A stretch of DNA of 26,991 bases from JAIBAI01 sp044238875. Its GTDB lineage: Bacteria > Bacteroidota > Bacteroidia > M30B66. This document shows, in pieces, positions 1 through 8,642 of this stretch. A program made the position numbers and the translations under genes. Numbering within the stretch: position 1 is the stretch's first letter; every line of letters starts with the position of its first letter. The notes below the pieces were generated by a model. The model was not told where the DNA came from, did not search any database, and was given only the letters and a program-made list of their open reading frames with translations. The stretch covers positions 1 to 26,991 of the forward strand of contig JBIICM010000010.1 in NCBI GenBank assembly GCA_044238875.1. Direction: 5' to 3'.

Positions 1-263
1 ATATCTACGCCGGGCGGATGATTGCCTGAAATGGCAATGGCCAATAGGTTTTCGGTATGGCTGAAAGAAATTCCTATTGTGCTGTTTACCAAAAAAGGTT
101 GCCCGCTCTCCGTTTTTCCCAGCTCCAATTGAGAATTACCACAAAGGTGTCGTACACAATTCAGTCTGTAACCATTTCTGTCCGGCAGTTCTCCCCATGG
201 AAATAACGCCACAGTAATAGCTGCTGAGGATTCTATTTGCAGGGTTGACTCAAATTGATGCAT
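1..263 (-). CDS. 4'-phosphopantetheinyl transferase, N-terminal part (runs off left edge)
   Basis: On the minus strand an open frame starts at ATG 261-263 and stays open to the window edge (about 87 codons). I read it directly: it begins MHQFESTLQIES and later contains GQPFLVN, then ISFSHTENLLAIAI, then GVD at the edge. The order of a Pro-Phe-Leu segment, an I-S-F-S-H-T segment and G-V/I-D is the signature of the Sfp/AcpS-type 4'-phosphopantetheinyl transferase superfamily, in which the Asp begins the Mg2+ site. These enzymes transfer the phosphopantetheine arm of CoA to a serine of carrier proteins. The second metal/catalytic motif (WxxKEA) lies outside the window, so activity and subfamily cannot be judged. 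It is divergent from the secreted protein gene at 326, with a 62-base shared promoter region. Confidence 0.72.
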   Translation of the reverse strand, partial: MHQFESTLQIESSAAITVALFPWGELPDRNGYRLNCVRHLCGNSQLELGKTESGQPFLVNSTIGISFSHTENLLAIAISGNHPPGVD

Positions 264-289
264 TATGATTTAGTATGCAAATGTTTCAT

Positions 290-297
290 TAAATTTG
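290..297 (+). promoter_or_regulatory. -7 box TAAATTTG upstream of the secreted adhesin gene
   Basis: TAAATTTG is an exact match to the Bacteroidota -7 consensus TAnnTTTG and ends 28 bases before the ATG at 326. No well-spaced TTG -33 element is visible (the nearest, at 255-257, is about 32 bases upstream), so this is a partial promoter. Confidence 0.4.
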
Positions 298-325
298 TGA
301 ATTCTTAATAGACGGTATAATAAAA

Positions 326-3300
326 ATGCGCAAACTAATCATCGGAATTGTCTTTTTTCTGTTTGCGATACATGGGCAGTTAAATGCCCAGATGAATATA
401 TCAGTTCAGGATCCTATGACACAGGCCTTCCTGAATCAGCTGATACAAACGCTCGTTGGCAATGGGGTATATGTCACTCCGGGGAGTATCAGCATAAGTG
501 GAAACCCCAAACAGATCGGAATTTATAACATTACCGGTCCTTCAGGTGATATACCCTTCCGAAAGGGTATCATTCTTACAACCGCAGAAGCAGCCAACAT
601 CGCCGGAGCTGACGATCCTTCCTTAGTGCTCAGCGACCAGTTAGCACCAACCGGAGCCGCTGATCCGGGTGATCCCCTGCTGAAGCAATTTACCCCAAAC
701 AATGTAAGGGATGCCATCACCTTGCAATTTACTTTCAGGCCTCAATCTTCTCCTCTTGTTTTTTGGTATGGAATAGGTACTGAAGAATACCCTGAATTTG
801 TTAATGATGAGGCCTTCAATGATGTTTTCGGTTTTTTTATTTCGGGACAAAATCCTGCCGGAGGTACTTACACAGACAAGAATGTGGCACTACTTCCCAA
901 CTCACAGGTAGCCGGGGTTTATAATATTTTTAGTAATCCTTCCTACTTTATTGATACACAGGAAAACGGAACTCATCAGTTCAACGCTGTGTCTACTGCA
1001 TTCTCTTGTTCGCTGAATGTTGTGCCCTGCACTGATTATGTCATCAAATTAAAAATATGCGATGTTTCTGATGAATCGTATGATTCAGCCGTATTTCTTC
1101 AGGCAAATAGCTTTGGTTCCATCCCGGTTTCGCTCACGCCAATTACATCCAATAGCGATTCCAGTACCTTTGAAGGTTGCGCTCCGGCTAAAATTGTGGC
1201 CTCAAAAAATGACCCTGCCTTATTGAATCAGGAAGTTACAATTCCATTAACCATTAAGGGAACTGCTACCAATCTTACCGACTATACCGGTCTTCCTGAA
1301 AAAATTGTCATACCACCCGGGCAATCTTCAGTAACTATTGAAATTAGCGCGTCAGAAGATAATCTTAGTGAACCTGAAGAGGATATTATCATCTCGTATC
1401 CTTCCAGCTGCGGACTGTTTGATACAATTGTGATTTTTATCCGTGAAAAACCGCCTGTTAATGTTACAACGAGTGATCCTCCTTCCATTTGTACCGGCGC
1501 TGGTCCGGTAACCATCTCTGCCACCGCAACCGGTGGTGTAGCGCCCTTTACCTATGCCTGGTCGAATGGAGCCACAGGCAGTTCAACAGCGGTTAACCCT
1601 TCTGCTACCACCACCTACACTGTTACTGCCACTGATTTTTGCGGGGGAAAGGGGACCGCCACCGTTACGGTAAGTATCGTTAACATTATTCAGCCACCTG
1701 CCGTTAACAGCAATTCGCCGGTTTGTGATGGTCAGGATTTGAGCCTCAGCTGTCCTGATGCCGCGGAATCTTACACATGGTCAGGCCCCGGCGGTTGGAT
1801 TCGCACAGGTGCAAGTGTTACCCGCACCGGCATGACCCCGCTTCAGGCCGGAACCTACTCGCTCCAAATCATCAAGGACGGTTGTCCGAGCAGTCCGCGT
1901 AACTTCGAAGTAGTTGTTTTTGATTCAAATTACAAACCGCCTGCAAATAGCAACAGTCCCGTTTGTGCAAAAAATGAAATCAAGTTAACAACCGGAGTTT
2001 CGGGTGCGACTAAATATGTCTGGTCAGGGCCAGGAGGGTTTGCATCAAACGATGAAAATCCCGCAATACCCTCGGCAGCATTAGCCGATGAGGGTGATTA
2101 CACAGTTTATTTTATTGCCGGAACCTGCACTTCGGCAATCTCCACCGTGCCGCTTACCGTTAAACCGACACCCGATGCTGTAGCAGGTCCCGATATTGAT
2201 ATTTGCGCCCAGCAAACCGTGCAAATCGGAATTGGTCCTCAGGCAGCAGTAGTTTACGCCTGGATGCCTGTCACAGGGATTAATGACCCGGCTATATCCA
2301 ATCCGCAGTTAACACCGGTCAATGCCACGCCGGTTGCACAAACCACCAGTTACATACTCACAGCTGATTTAAATGGTTGTAAAGCATCCGATACCATACA
2401 GGTTCGTATTAAACCGGTTCCTGTGGCGGGTTATCCAACTCCCAATGACCAATGCTTTAAAGACAATGCATTTAGTTTCAATGCCCAGGGTAACTATCCG
2501 CCACAAGCTAAATACAAATGGGATTTTGGTCCCTGGGCTACGCCTTCAACAGCCGAAACCAGAAGTGTTAGCGGTGTAAATTTTTCATCAACCGGGCCTC
2601 AGCCAGTTAGTCTCCAGATTGAGCTGGAAGGATGCTCAAGTAATGTTTTTATCAACACCATCAATGTGTTGGAAATGCCCGTGGCCAACTTTACCTCCAA
2701 TATTTTTAAGGGTTGTGAGCCATTGGTAGTTCAGTTTCAAAACAACGCTGAAAATCCTGCTCAGGGTTTAAAGTACCTTTGGGATTTCGGAAATGGCTTT
2801 GCCAGTGCTGCGCTGAATCCACGAATTATTTACAGCAAGGAGGGAAGGTTTGATGTTAGCCTTCAGGTTACTTCAGCTGCTGGCTGCACCGATGTTTATA
2901 CAATTCCGGGAATGATTACGGTTTACCCCACGCCAAAGGCAGGTTTTTCAGTCAGCCCGTTTAAAACAATCATTACTGAACCTGATGTTTATTTTGATGA
3001 TCTTTCAAGTGATGCCGATACATGCCTTTACATCATAAGCCGGTCAGATGGCTTTGCTGACTCAGTAAAGGCATTTGATGCCGTATATATGTTTCGTGAT
3101 TCCGGCAGTTATCAGGTTACGCAGGTACTCACCAATCGATATGGATGTTCAGATAGTTTCTCAAGAACAGTAAGAGTTGACCTTGGTTTTAAGATTTACA
3201 TCCCCACTGCATTTACGCCCAATAATGATGATAATAATGACTACTTCAGGGTTTATGGCGAGGAGATTACTGATTTCTACATCAGGATTTATAATCGCTG

Positions 3301-3466
3301 GGGGCAGCAGATCTACCAGTCATGGGATATTGAAAATGGCTGGGACGGCATATCGCTGCTGGACGGTGATGTTGTGCCCGGCGGCCTTTACCTTTACCTG
3401 ATCAGGTTAAAGGATATTTACGGGAAGGATTATTCTTTTGATGGAACAGTAAATGTTTTAAGGTAA
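326..3466 (+). CDS. Secreted multidomain protein with T9SS type B sorting domain
   Basis: A 1046-residue exported protein. Residues 1-22 form a signal peptide ending in NAQ. Residues about 30-265 resemble the choice-of-anchor L domain (segments such as GIILTTAEAANIAG, FWYGIGTEEYPEFVNDEAFN and the CTDYVIKLKICDVSDESYDS block). About 280-375 is a beta-rich segment. Two Ig-like repeats begin with the shared NSNSPVC motif (461 and 541) and share WSGPGG. PKD-like domains cover about 698-868 (KYLWDFGNG at 816). The last 90 residues (YIPTAFTPNNDDNND to the C-terminal VLR) are the gliding-motility-associated type B sorting signal, with IYNRWGQQIYQS and a GGLYLYLI strand. In this family the C-terminal domain directs passage through the type IX system and attachment to the cell surface; an adhesive role is inferred from the domain makeup. 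Its stop lies 3 bases before the Nif3-family start, so the two are probably co-transcribed. Confidence 0.88.
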   Translation: MRKLIIGIVFFLFAIHGQLNAQMNISVQDPMTQAFLNQLIQTLVGNGVYVTPGSISISGNPKQIGIYNITGPSGDIPFRKGIILTTAEAANIAGADDPSLVLSDQLAPTGAADPGDPLLKQFTPNNVRDAITLQFTFRPQSSPLVFWYGIGTEEYPEFVNDEAFNDVFGFFISGQNPAGGTYTDKNVALLPNSQVAGVYNIFSNPSYFIDTQENGTHQFNAVSTAFSCSLNVVPCTDYVIKLKICDVSDESYDSAVFLQANSFGSIPVSLTPITSNSDSSTFEGCAPAKIVASKNDPALLNQEVTIPLTIKGTATNLTDYTGLPEKIVIPPGQSSVTIEISASEDNLSEPEEDIIISYPSSCGLFDTIVIFIREKPPVNVTTSDPPSICTGAGPVTISATATGGVAPFTYAWSNGATGSSTAVNPSATTTYTVTATDFCGGKGTATVTVSIVNIIQPPAVNSNSPVCDGQDLSLSCPDAAESYTWSGPGGWIRTGASVTRTGMTPLQAGTYSLQIIKDGCPSSPRNFEVVVFDSNYKPPANSNSPVCAKNEIKLTTGVSGATKYVWSGPGGFASNDENPAIPSAALADEGDYTVYFIAGTCTSAISTVPLTVKPTPDAVAGPDIDICAQQTVQIGIGPQAAVVYAWMPVTGINDPAISNPQLTPVNATPVAQTTSYILTADLNGCKASDTIQVRIKPVPVAGYPTPNDQCFKDNAFSFNAQGNYPPQAKYKWDFGPWATPSTAETRSVSGVNFSSTGPQPVSLQIELEGCSSNVFINTINVLEMPVANFTSNIFKGCEPLVVQFQNNAENPAQGLKYLWDFGNGFASAALNPRIIYSKEGRFDVSLQVTSAAGCTDVYTIPGMITVYPTPKAGFSVSPFKTIITEPDVYFDDLSSDADTCLYIISRSDGFADSVKAFDAVYMFRDSGSYQVTQVLTNRYGCSDSFSRTVRVDLGFKIYIPTAFTPNNDDNNDYFRVYGEEITDFYIRIYNRWGQQIYQSWDIENGWDGISLLDGDVVPGGLYLYLIRLKDIYGKDYSFDGTVNVLR

Positions 3467-3469
3467 AAA

Positions 3470-4561
3470 ATGCGTATTTCCGAAATTATTGAATCCCTTG
3501 AAAAATGGGCGCATCCTTCTTTGCAGGAGGATTATGACAACAGCCGGCTCATAGTCGGCAATCGGGAACGTGAATGTACAGGAGCGCTTATCAGCCTCGA
3601 CTGTACAGAAGAAATAGTAAATGAAGCTTTTGAGAGAGGGTGCAATCTGGTGATTTCTCACCACCCTGTTTTATTCACTCCGCTTAAAACCCTTACCGGA
3701 CAAACCTACACAGAAAGGATTCTGCTATCTGCAATTGAAAAGAAAATTGCCCTGTATGCCCTGCATACCAATCTTGATAATATTTTTTCTGGGGTTAACC
3801 AGGAAATTGCCGAGCGAATAGGCCTTACCCAGTTAAATATTCTCAGGCAATCAACCGGTAAACTCATGAAACTGGTTTCCTATGTCCCGACCGACCACCT
3901 GATTAAGGTGCGGGAAGCGCTGTTTGCTGCCGGAGCAGGGCATATTGGAAATTATGATCAATGCAGTTTTAGTGTTGAAGGCACCGGAACTTTCCGACCC
4001 CAGGAAGGCGCCAATCCCTACTCAGGTAAAATTGGTCATTTACAGGAAGATATTGAAAGAAGGCTGGAAATGGTGTTTCCGGCTTACAAAAAAGCTGAAA
4101 TCCTTAAAGCGCTGAAACAGGCTCATCCTTATGAAGAGGTAGCCTATGAGTTTCATGCACTCGAAAACGCTCTTCAGACGGTGGGCGCAGGCATGTCAGG
4201 GATCCTTCCTGAACCCCTGGCCCCGGCTGATTTTTTAAAACATATTAAAACTGTTTTCGGAGGTATGATCAGGTTCTCCCGGCCAGCTCCCGGTAAAATC
4301 AATAAGGTTGCCCTCTGCGGTGGTTCAGGTAGTTTTTTATTGCCGGATGCCATAGCTTGCGGCGCAGATGTTTTCATATCCTCCGATTTTAAATACCATC
4401 AGTTCTTTGATGCAGATCACCGAATCATGATAATTGATATTGGACATTATGAAGCGGAGCAGTTTACATCAAATCTGATTCAGCGTTACCTGAATGAAAA
4501 TTTTTCTAAATTTGCCGTCCTTTTAACAAATCAGTCTACCAATCCAGTTCAGTACTTATGA
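3470..4561 (+). CDS. Nif3-like dinuclear metal-centre hexameric protein (GTP cyclohydrolase I type 2 homologue)
   Basis: A 363-residue cytoplasmic protein of the Nif3/YbgI/YqfO family. Likely metal ligands are visible: His64-His65 in VISHHPVLF, Asp103 in LHTNLDN, and His326/Glu330 in IGHYEAEQF, spaced like the ligands known in E. coli YbgI. Residues about 130-240 are the extra PII/CutA-like insertion of the longer YqfO-type members (HPYEEVAYEF is typical), which explains the length of about 360 rather than about 250. The core fold resumes at KVALCGGSG (279-287). The family forms hexameric rings with two metal ions per subunit; its substrate is not settled, and the GTP cyclohydrolase name is inherited from annotation. 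The start is the ATG 3 bases after the preceding stop. It overlaps the zinc-ribbon gene by 4 bases (ATGA), a pairing known from many bacteria. Confidence 0.92.
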   Translation: MRISEIIESLEKWAHPSLQEDYDNSRLIVGNRERECTGALISLDCTEEIVNEAFERGCNLVISHHPVLFTPLKTLTGQTYTERILLSAIEKKIALYALHTNLDNIFSGVNQEIAERIGLTQLNILRQSTGKLMKLVSYVPTDHLIKVREALFAAGAGHIGNYDQCSFSVEGTGTFRPQEGANPYSGKIGHLQEDIERRLEMVFPAYKKAEILKALKQAHPYEEVAYEFHALENALQTVGAGMSGILPEPLAPADFLKHIKTVFGGMIRFSRPAPGKINKVALCGGSGSFLLPDAIACGADVFISSDFKYHQFFDADHRIMIIDIGHYEAEQFTSNLIQRYLNENFSKFAVLLTNQSTNPVQYL

Positions 4562-5328
4562 GCGCAACACTCTCTCAGGAAACAAAATCAGACATATCAG
4601 TTGAAGAAAAACTCAGGTCGCTCTACAAGCTTCAGTTAGTTGACACTGAAATTGACAAGATCAGAATTGTAAGGGGTGAACTCCCCCTCGAAGTGCAGGA
4701 TCTTGAAGATGAACTGGCAGGCCTTCAGACCCGCATAGATAATCTGAAAACAGAGGTCCTGCAGTTGGATCAGTCAATCAACGACAAGAAAAACGCTATC
4801 AAGGACTCCCTCGCGCTGATTAAGAAATACGAGGCACAACAGGGAAATGTAAGGAACAACAGGGAGTTTGATTCAATCACCAAAGAAATTGAATACCAGT
4901 CACTTGATATACAGCTTTCTGAAAAGCGGATCAAGGAGTTCAAAGCAGCAATTGATGCGAAAAATGAACTGATAGAAGCTGCCCGGGTGAATCTTGAAGA
5001 ACGTACCAAAGACCTTGAAGCAAAAAAAGCTGAATTGGCTGATATTGTAGCTGAAACAGAGAAAGACGAGCAAAAGCTGGTGGAAGACTCCCGCAAGGCA
5101 GGCACTAAAATTGAAGATCGTCTGCTTATTGCCTATCGCAGAATCAGAGAAAATGCCTCCAACGGACTTGCAGTAGTTACCATTCAGCGAGATGCCTGCG
5201 GTGGTTGTTTCAATAAAATTCCGCCACAGCGGCAGATGGATATCCGACTTCGCAAAAAAATAATTGTTTGCGAATACTGCGGCAGGGTATTGGTTGACCC
5301 GGAGATTGCCGGAGAAACCCAAATCTAA
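4558..5328 (+). CDS. Coiled-coil protein with C4 zinc ribbon (CT398/DUF164-like)
   Basis: A 256-residue protein. Residues about 15-190 are a long charged helical hairpin rich in Glu, Lys and Leu, consistent with a coiled coil. The C-terminus carries a four-cysteine zinc ribbon: Cys214-x2-Cys217 (CGGC) and Cys238-x2-Cys241 (CEYC), followed by GRVLVDPE. This layout defines the CT398/C4-type zinc-ribbon family; the conserved NNREFDSITKEIEYQ stretch (about 101-115) also fits. It contains the ATGA overlap with the Nif3-family gene, so translational coupling is likely, and the pair is conserved in distant bacteria, which suggests a joint function. The molecular role is not established; a nucleic-acid or secretion-related adaptor role has been suggested for relatives, and nothing here decides it. 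Confidence 0.88.
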   Translation: MSATLSQETKSDISVEEKLRSLYKLQLVDTEIDKIRIVRGELPLEVQDLEDELAGLQTRIDNLKTEVLQLDQSINDKKNAIKDSLALIKKYEAQQGNVRNNREFDSITKEIEYQSLDIQLSEKRIKEFKAAIDAKNELIEAARVNLEERTKDLEAKKAELADIVAETEKDEQKLVEDSRKAGTKIEDRLLIAYRRIRENASNGLAVVTIQRDACGGCFNKIPPQRQMDIRLRKKIIVCEYCGRVLVDPEIAGETQI

Positions 5329-5354
5329 TGAATCGTTAAGCCAACGAGTGCTGC

Positions 5355-6863
5355 ATGCGTGGCGTATTTGTCTGGTGCAGATTATTTGGTGTTTTTGCCG
5401 TAATTTTTCATTTCGCAGCAGATCAGCATTTGGCTGCTGCCACGAGATACTTTCTATCGCCTGAAATTGAGCAAGCCTGGCTGCAAACAAACAGGTTGAA
5501 CACCAGCACAGCAAGGAAATTACTCAAGCAGGATGCTGCCCGTTATCCGGGAAATCCCTTTCAGTTTCTGATTGCAGATCAGGCGGCCATGATTGAGATA
5601 CTTGTATCAGATGATCAGGTACAATACAGAAGGGAACTCGCCTCGCGCCGAGTCAGGCTTGATGCATTGGAAGCCGGTGACCTGAATTCACCCTATTATT
5701 TGTATGCACTGGCTGAGTATCACCTGCACTGGGCCATTTTGAGGATGAAATTCAATGATCAACTGCAGGGTGCTCTTGAATTGAGAAAATCGGTTCAATG
5801 TATTGAAAAGAACCAGCAAAGATTTCCGTCATTCAAATTGAACCTAAAAACCTTAGGTATCATTCAGACAATGGCAGGCGCTGTACCACCCAACTTTCAG
5901 TGGCTGGCTGAAAAAGCAGGTATTCGCGGCAGGGCAGAGGATGGCCTCAACTCGCTGCATCATCTCGAGCAATGGCTCAATCAAACCCCTGCAATGCACT
6001 TTTTGCTCCCTGAAATCTTATTTTACCAGATTTTTATCCGTAGAAATTTACCATTTGAAACCTTACCGGCTGATTTGGAGAAAAGCGCTTTGTTAATGGC
6101 AGCCAAAGAACCATTGGTGAGATTTGCCCTGGCCGGTTTTGCTCAAAAAACAAGCAATCCATCAGTTGTTCTTTCATTGCTGGCCGATCCTGAAGCAGCA
6201 CCCTATGAATTGAAATTTTGCTACCTTGACTATTTATATGGAGAAGCACTTTTAAACAGGCTCAATGGAGGCAGTGCTAAAAAGTTTGAGTCATTTATCA
6301 GCTGCACCAAAGGTAATCAGTACGTAAAATCAGCCTATAGAAAATGGGCATGGTCGGCATTGCTTGCAGGTAATAATATTGAATATCAAAGAATCATGAA
6401 ATTGGTCTGCACAAAAGGCACTGATGAACATGAAGATGACCGGCAAGCTATGGCTGAAGCAGTCTCAGGCAGTATCCCTCCCTCAGCCCTCATCAGAGCG
6501 AGGGTGCTGTTCGACGGAGGATTGTATCAGAAATCTGCCAACGAACTGCTGAGAATTTATGACCTGAAATCTCTAAATCATCGAACAAAGGCAGAGGTGC
6601 AATACCGCCTAGGGAGGGCTTACGACAAATTGAAAAGCACCCATCTGGCAACTGTATTTTATGTAGCGGCCATGGTCTGTTCAGAAAAAATTCCGGATTA
6701 TTTTTATGCAGCAGCTGCATTTCATCTGGCCCATATCTATTTAAACAGCGGCAAAAAAGCAGAAGCCATTGAGTTATTCAATCGGGTGCTCAGTAGCGGT
6801 GATCATCCTTATAAAAGAAGCCTCGACGCCAAAGCAAGAGCTGCATTGCTTAATATGAGATAA
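5355..6863 (+). CDS. Exported TPR-like helical-repeat protein, function unknown
   Basis: A 502-residue protein. The first 28 or so residues are hydrophobic (FGVFAVIFHFAADQHLAAA), consistent with a signal peptide although the cleavage site is not sharp. The rest is helical with tetratricopeptide character; the clearest TPR-like repeats are near the C-terminus (VQYRLGRAYDKLKSTHLATVFY and AAAFHLAHIYLNSGKKAEAIELFNRVL). An internal block, GAVPPNFQWLAEKAGIRGRAEDGL at about 175-198, resembles a motif I recall in Bacteroidota TPR proteins and, loosely, in eukaryotic Iml2/TTC39 proteins. It starts 26 bases after the zinc-ribbon stop, so it probably belongs to the same transcript. I do not recognise a named family; a periplasmic scaffold role is an inference from the fold only. 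Confidence 0.75.
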   Translation: MRGVFVWCRLFGVFAVIFHFAADQHLAAATRYFLSPEIEQAWLQTNRLNTSTARKLLKQDAARYPGNPFQFLIADQAAMIEILVSDDQVQYRRELASRRVRLDALEAGDLNSPYYLYALAEYHLHWAILRMKFNDQLQGALELRKSVQCIEKNQQRFPSFKLNLKTLGIIQTMAGAVPPNFQWLAEKAGIRGRAEDGLNSLHHLEQWLNQTPAMHFLLPEILFYQIFIRRNLPFETLPADLEKSALLMAAKEPLVRFALAGFAQKTSNPSVVLSLLADPEAAPYELKFCYLDYLYGEALLNRLNGGSAKKFESFISCTKGNQYVKSAYRKWAWSALLAGNNIEYQRIMKLVCTKGTDEHEDDRQAMAEAVSGSIPPSALIRARVLFDGGLYQKSANELLRIYDLKSLNHRTKAEVQYRLGRAYDKLKSTHLATVFYVAAMVCSEKIPDYFYAAAAFHLAHIYLNSGKKAEAIELFNRVLSSGDHPYKRSLDAKARAALLNMR

Positions 6864-6865
6864 AC

Positions 6866-6910
6866 GAAGATCTTCTGGATCAATACCCTGAATCAAGCAA
6901 TTTTTAATTG
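6866..6910. terminator. Possible weak bidirectional terminator between convergent genes
   Basis: The 40-base gap between the TPR gene and the leftward T9SS cargo contains a perfect 10-base palindrome GAAGATCTTC (6866-6875) and a second small hairpin CAATT-TTT-AATTG (6898-6910) that overlaps the leftward stop codon. Neither has a strong GC stem, so this is a weak candidate judged mainly by its convergent position. Confidence 0.22.
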
Positions 6911-8559
6911 TTCTTAATCAGTTTTTGTGCCCTGATACCTGCGGAATTTTGCAGATAGATGATATAGATCCCGGGCCTCAGGTTTGATAAATCTATACTG
7001 CTTCGACCCTTACCTATATTTTTCTGCATCAACACTTTACCCTGGATGTCACGTACTTCGAGCGCTGCCTCAAAGGCTGCCTCTAATTCAATGAAACTTT
7101 CAAAGGGGTTTGGATACAGTTGATAAACATCATCTGTATTGTTACTAATACTATTGGCTGTGAATTCAACGGGACATTCATCAGTACAAATATCAAGCGG
7201 AAATAATGTTACTTCAAAAGTTTGAGCAGCGGCAGCGGCTATTGTGAGCGACCAACTTATCAGCGACAGGGATTCATTCTTAAAATTAAGGTTCAGTGCA
7301 GAATCTGGCAGCAACAGGGTTCCTTCCTTATTTTCACAGCCGGCTATTAAATCCGAATGATTTGCTTTTACGAGCGCTTGAAAATATTTTTTCTGAGCTT
7401 GACAATAATAGGAAGTCGCATAATTTATAGAACTATCCTTATCAATTTCTAAATCTGCCCCGTAGAGATTATAAGAACTTAAAGTATATGTTCTGCCGCG
7501 CAAATAATTAAGTTCCGGACTGATTTCTGCAAAAAAGTCTGCCTCAAGGGGTACTGATGTTGAACGATCGACGCGCTGCCCCGCAATTATAAGGTTTCCG
7601 TTGGGCATTTTTTCTAATGCAAACGGCTCTTCTGTATTGGTATAATCTCCAAACTTTTTAGCGGCTAATAATTCTCCTGCATCATTGAATTTGATGATGG
7701 CGAAATCAACCAAGGGACTAAGGTCTGAAGCCTCAATTCTTAATAGGAGGGCATTTTCTGACTCGTTCATTTTTGTAAGATCAGTTAAACGACCTTGCCC
7801 AAGTGCAGAAATATCAATAGATTTTATCCAGACTTTATTGCCATCCTGATTGATTCTCATCAAATATAGGGTTCGGACAACCGGCTGCCCTAAAGAAGGC
7901 AGATAGCTATGCGATAAGGCTACAATAAAGTCACCATTGGTAGTGGTTACAATTTTTGGATATAATCTTGAAAGCCCAGCAATAGGCAATGAAAGCCGCT
8001 TAACCCAGACAATTTTTCCCTTTACGTCAGTTTTTAAGACGATTGGGAAATAGCTGAATCGGGCCGAGAAATTATTGAAATCTGCGTATTCTCCGGCTAT
8101 ATAGAAATTATCATTGTCTGACAATACACTATGAAAAGAGGTGAGCGATGATGTTCCAAAGCCTCTGATCGAATCAACGATCTCACCGTTGGGTGTAACA
8201 CGCATGAACATAGCCTTGGGTTGGCTTGTAATCTGACCCAGCTTGTTATTTGAGCTACCCACAAGAATAAAATCACCTCCTTTCGATTTTGCGATGCCAT
8301 TGACTATTGTAGATTTAAAATCTACATTCTTAGCCCACAAGGGCTCGCCAGCTTGGTTTATCTTGATAATTTGAAGGGTATCACCTCCTGAGCCGTTATT
8401 AAAATTATTGAACAGTAACTTTTCTGTATCTGAAATTTTCTGAATTTTTGTGCCAATTGCATAGTTGTTTTTACGCGCGTAGTAGCGTTTAAACTGAGCA
8501 TCTGCAGTGATCGAAATAAAACAAAGCAGAAAGGGAAAAACATTTTTAAGATTTTTCAT
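6904..8559 (-). CDS. Secreted beta-propeller-like protein with T9SS type A sorting domain
   Basis: About 551 residues from the ATG at 8559. That start is preferred because its A-rich context (ATAAAATGAAAAAT) is typical of Bacteroidota; an in-frame ATG at 8577 would add six residues. A signal peptide ends near ITADA/Q. The body contains repeated blade-like segments of the type GDFILVGSS, NFYIAGEYA, GDFIVALSHS and GNLIIAGQR, consistent with a beta-propeller. The final 73 residues begin YQLYPNPF and contain DIQGKVL and LRPGIYIIYL, the standard type A sorting signal, which the type IX system recognises before PorU cleaves it at the surface. A run of five alanines precedes the tail. The molecular function is unknown. 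It lies downstream of the FadL-like gene but has its own promoter box. Confidence 0.87.
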   Translation of the reverse strand: MKNLKNVFPFLLCFISITADAQFKRYYARKNNYAIGTKIQKISDTEKLLFNNFNNGSGGDTLQIIKINQAGEPLWAKNVDFKSTIVNGIAKSKGGDFILVGSSNNKLGQITSQPKAMFMRVTPNGEIVDSIRGFGTSSLTSFHSVLSDNDNFYIAGEYADFNNFSARFSYFPIVLKTDVKGKIVWVKRLSLPIAGLSRLYPKIVTTTNGDFIVALSHSYLPSLGQPVVRTLYLMRINQDGNKVWIKSIDISALGQGRLTDLTKMNESENALLLRIEASDLSPLVDFAIIKFNDAGELLAAKKFGDYTNTEEPFALEKMPNGNLIIAGQRVDRSTSVPLEADFFAEISPELNYLRGRTYTLSSYNLYGADLEIDKDSSINYATSYYCQAQKKYFQALVKANHSDLIAGCENKEGTLLLPDSALNLNFKNESLSLISWSLTIAAAAAQTFEVTLFPLDICTDECPVEFTANSISNNTDDVYQLYPNPFESFIELEAAFEAALEVRDIQGKVLMQKNIGKGRSSIDLSNLRPGIYIIYLQNSAGIRAQKLIKNN

Positions 8560-8623
8560 TTTATGTGTTTGATTCATTTACAAGTTGTGTTAAATGAATT
8601 TTTAATCACCCTTGAAATCGGAA

Positions 8624-8631
8624 CAAATTTA
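8624..8631 (-). promoter_or_regulatory. -7 box TAAATTTG for the type A cargo gene
   Basis: On the minus strand TAAATTTG matches TAnnTTTG exactly. It lies in the 83-base gap after the FadL-like stop, 64 bases before the preferred ATG at 8559. A TTG is present upstream (minus strand, 8657-8659) at a spacing of 25, longer than usual, so the gene may be transcribed independently of its upstream neighbour. Confidence 0.42.
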
Positions 8632-8642
8632 ATTATAAAAAC

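Noticed and set aside
4900..5514. A 204-codon minus-strand frame across the zinc-ribbon and TPR gene junction
   Set aside because: It is antisense to two well-supported genes, its composition (Phe/Ser/Cys-rich) mirrors their codons, and it lacks a start context or domain.
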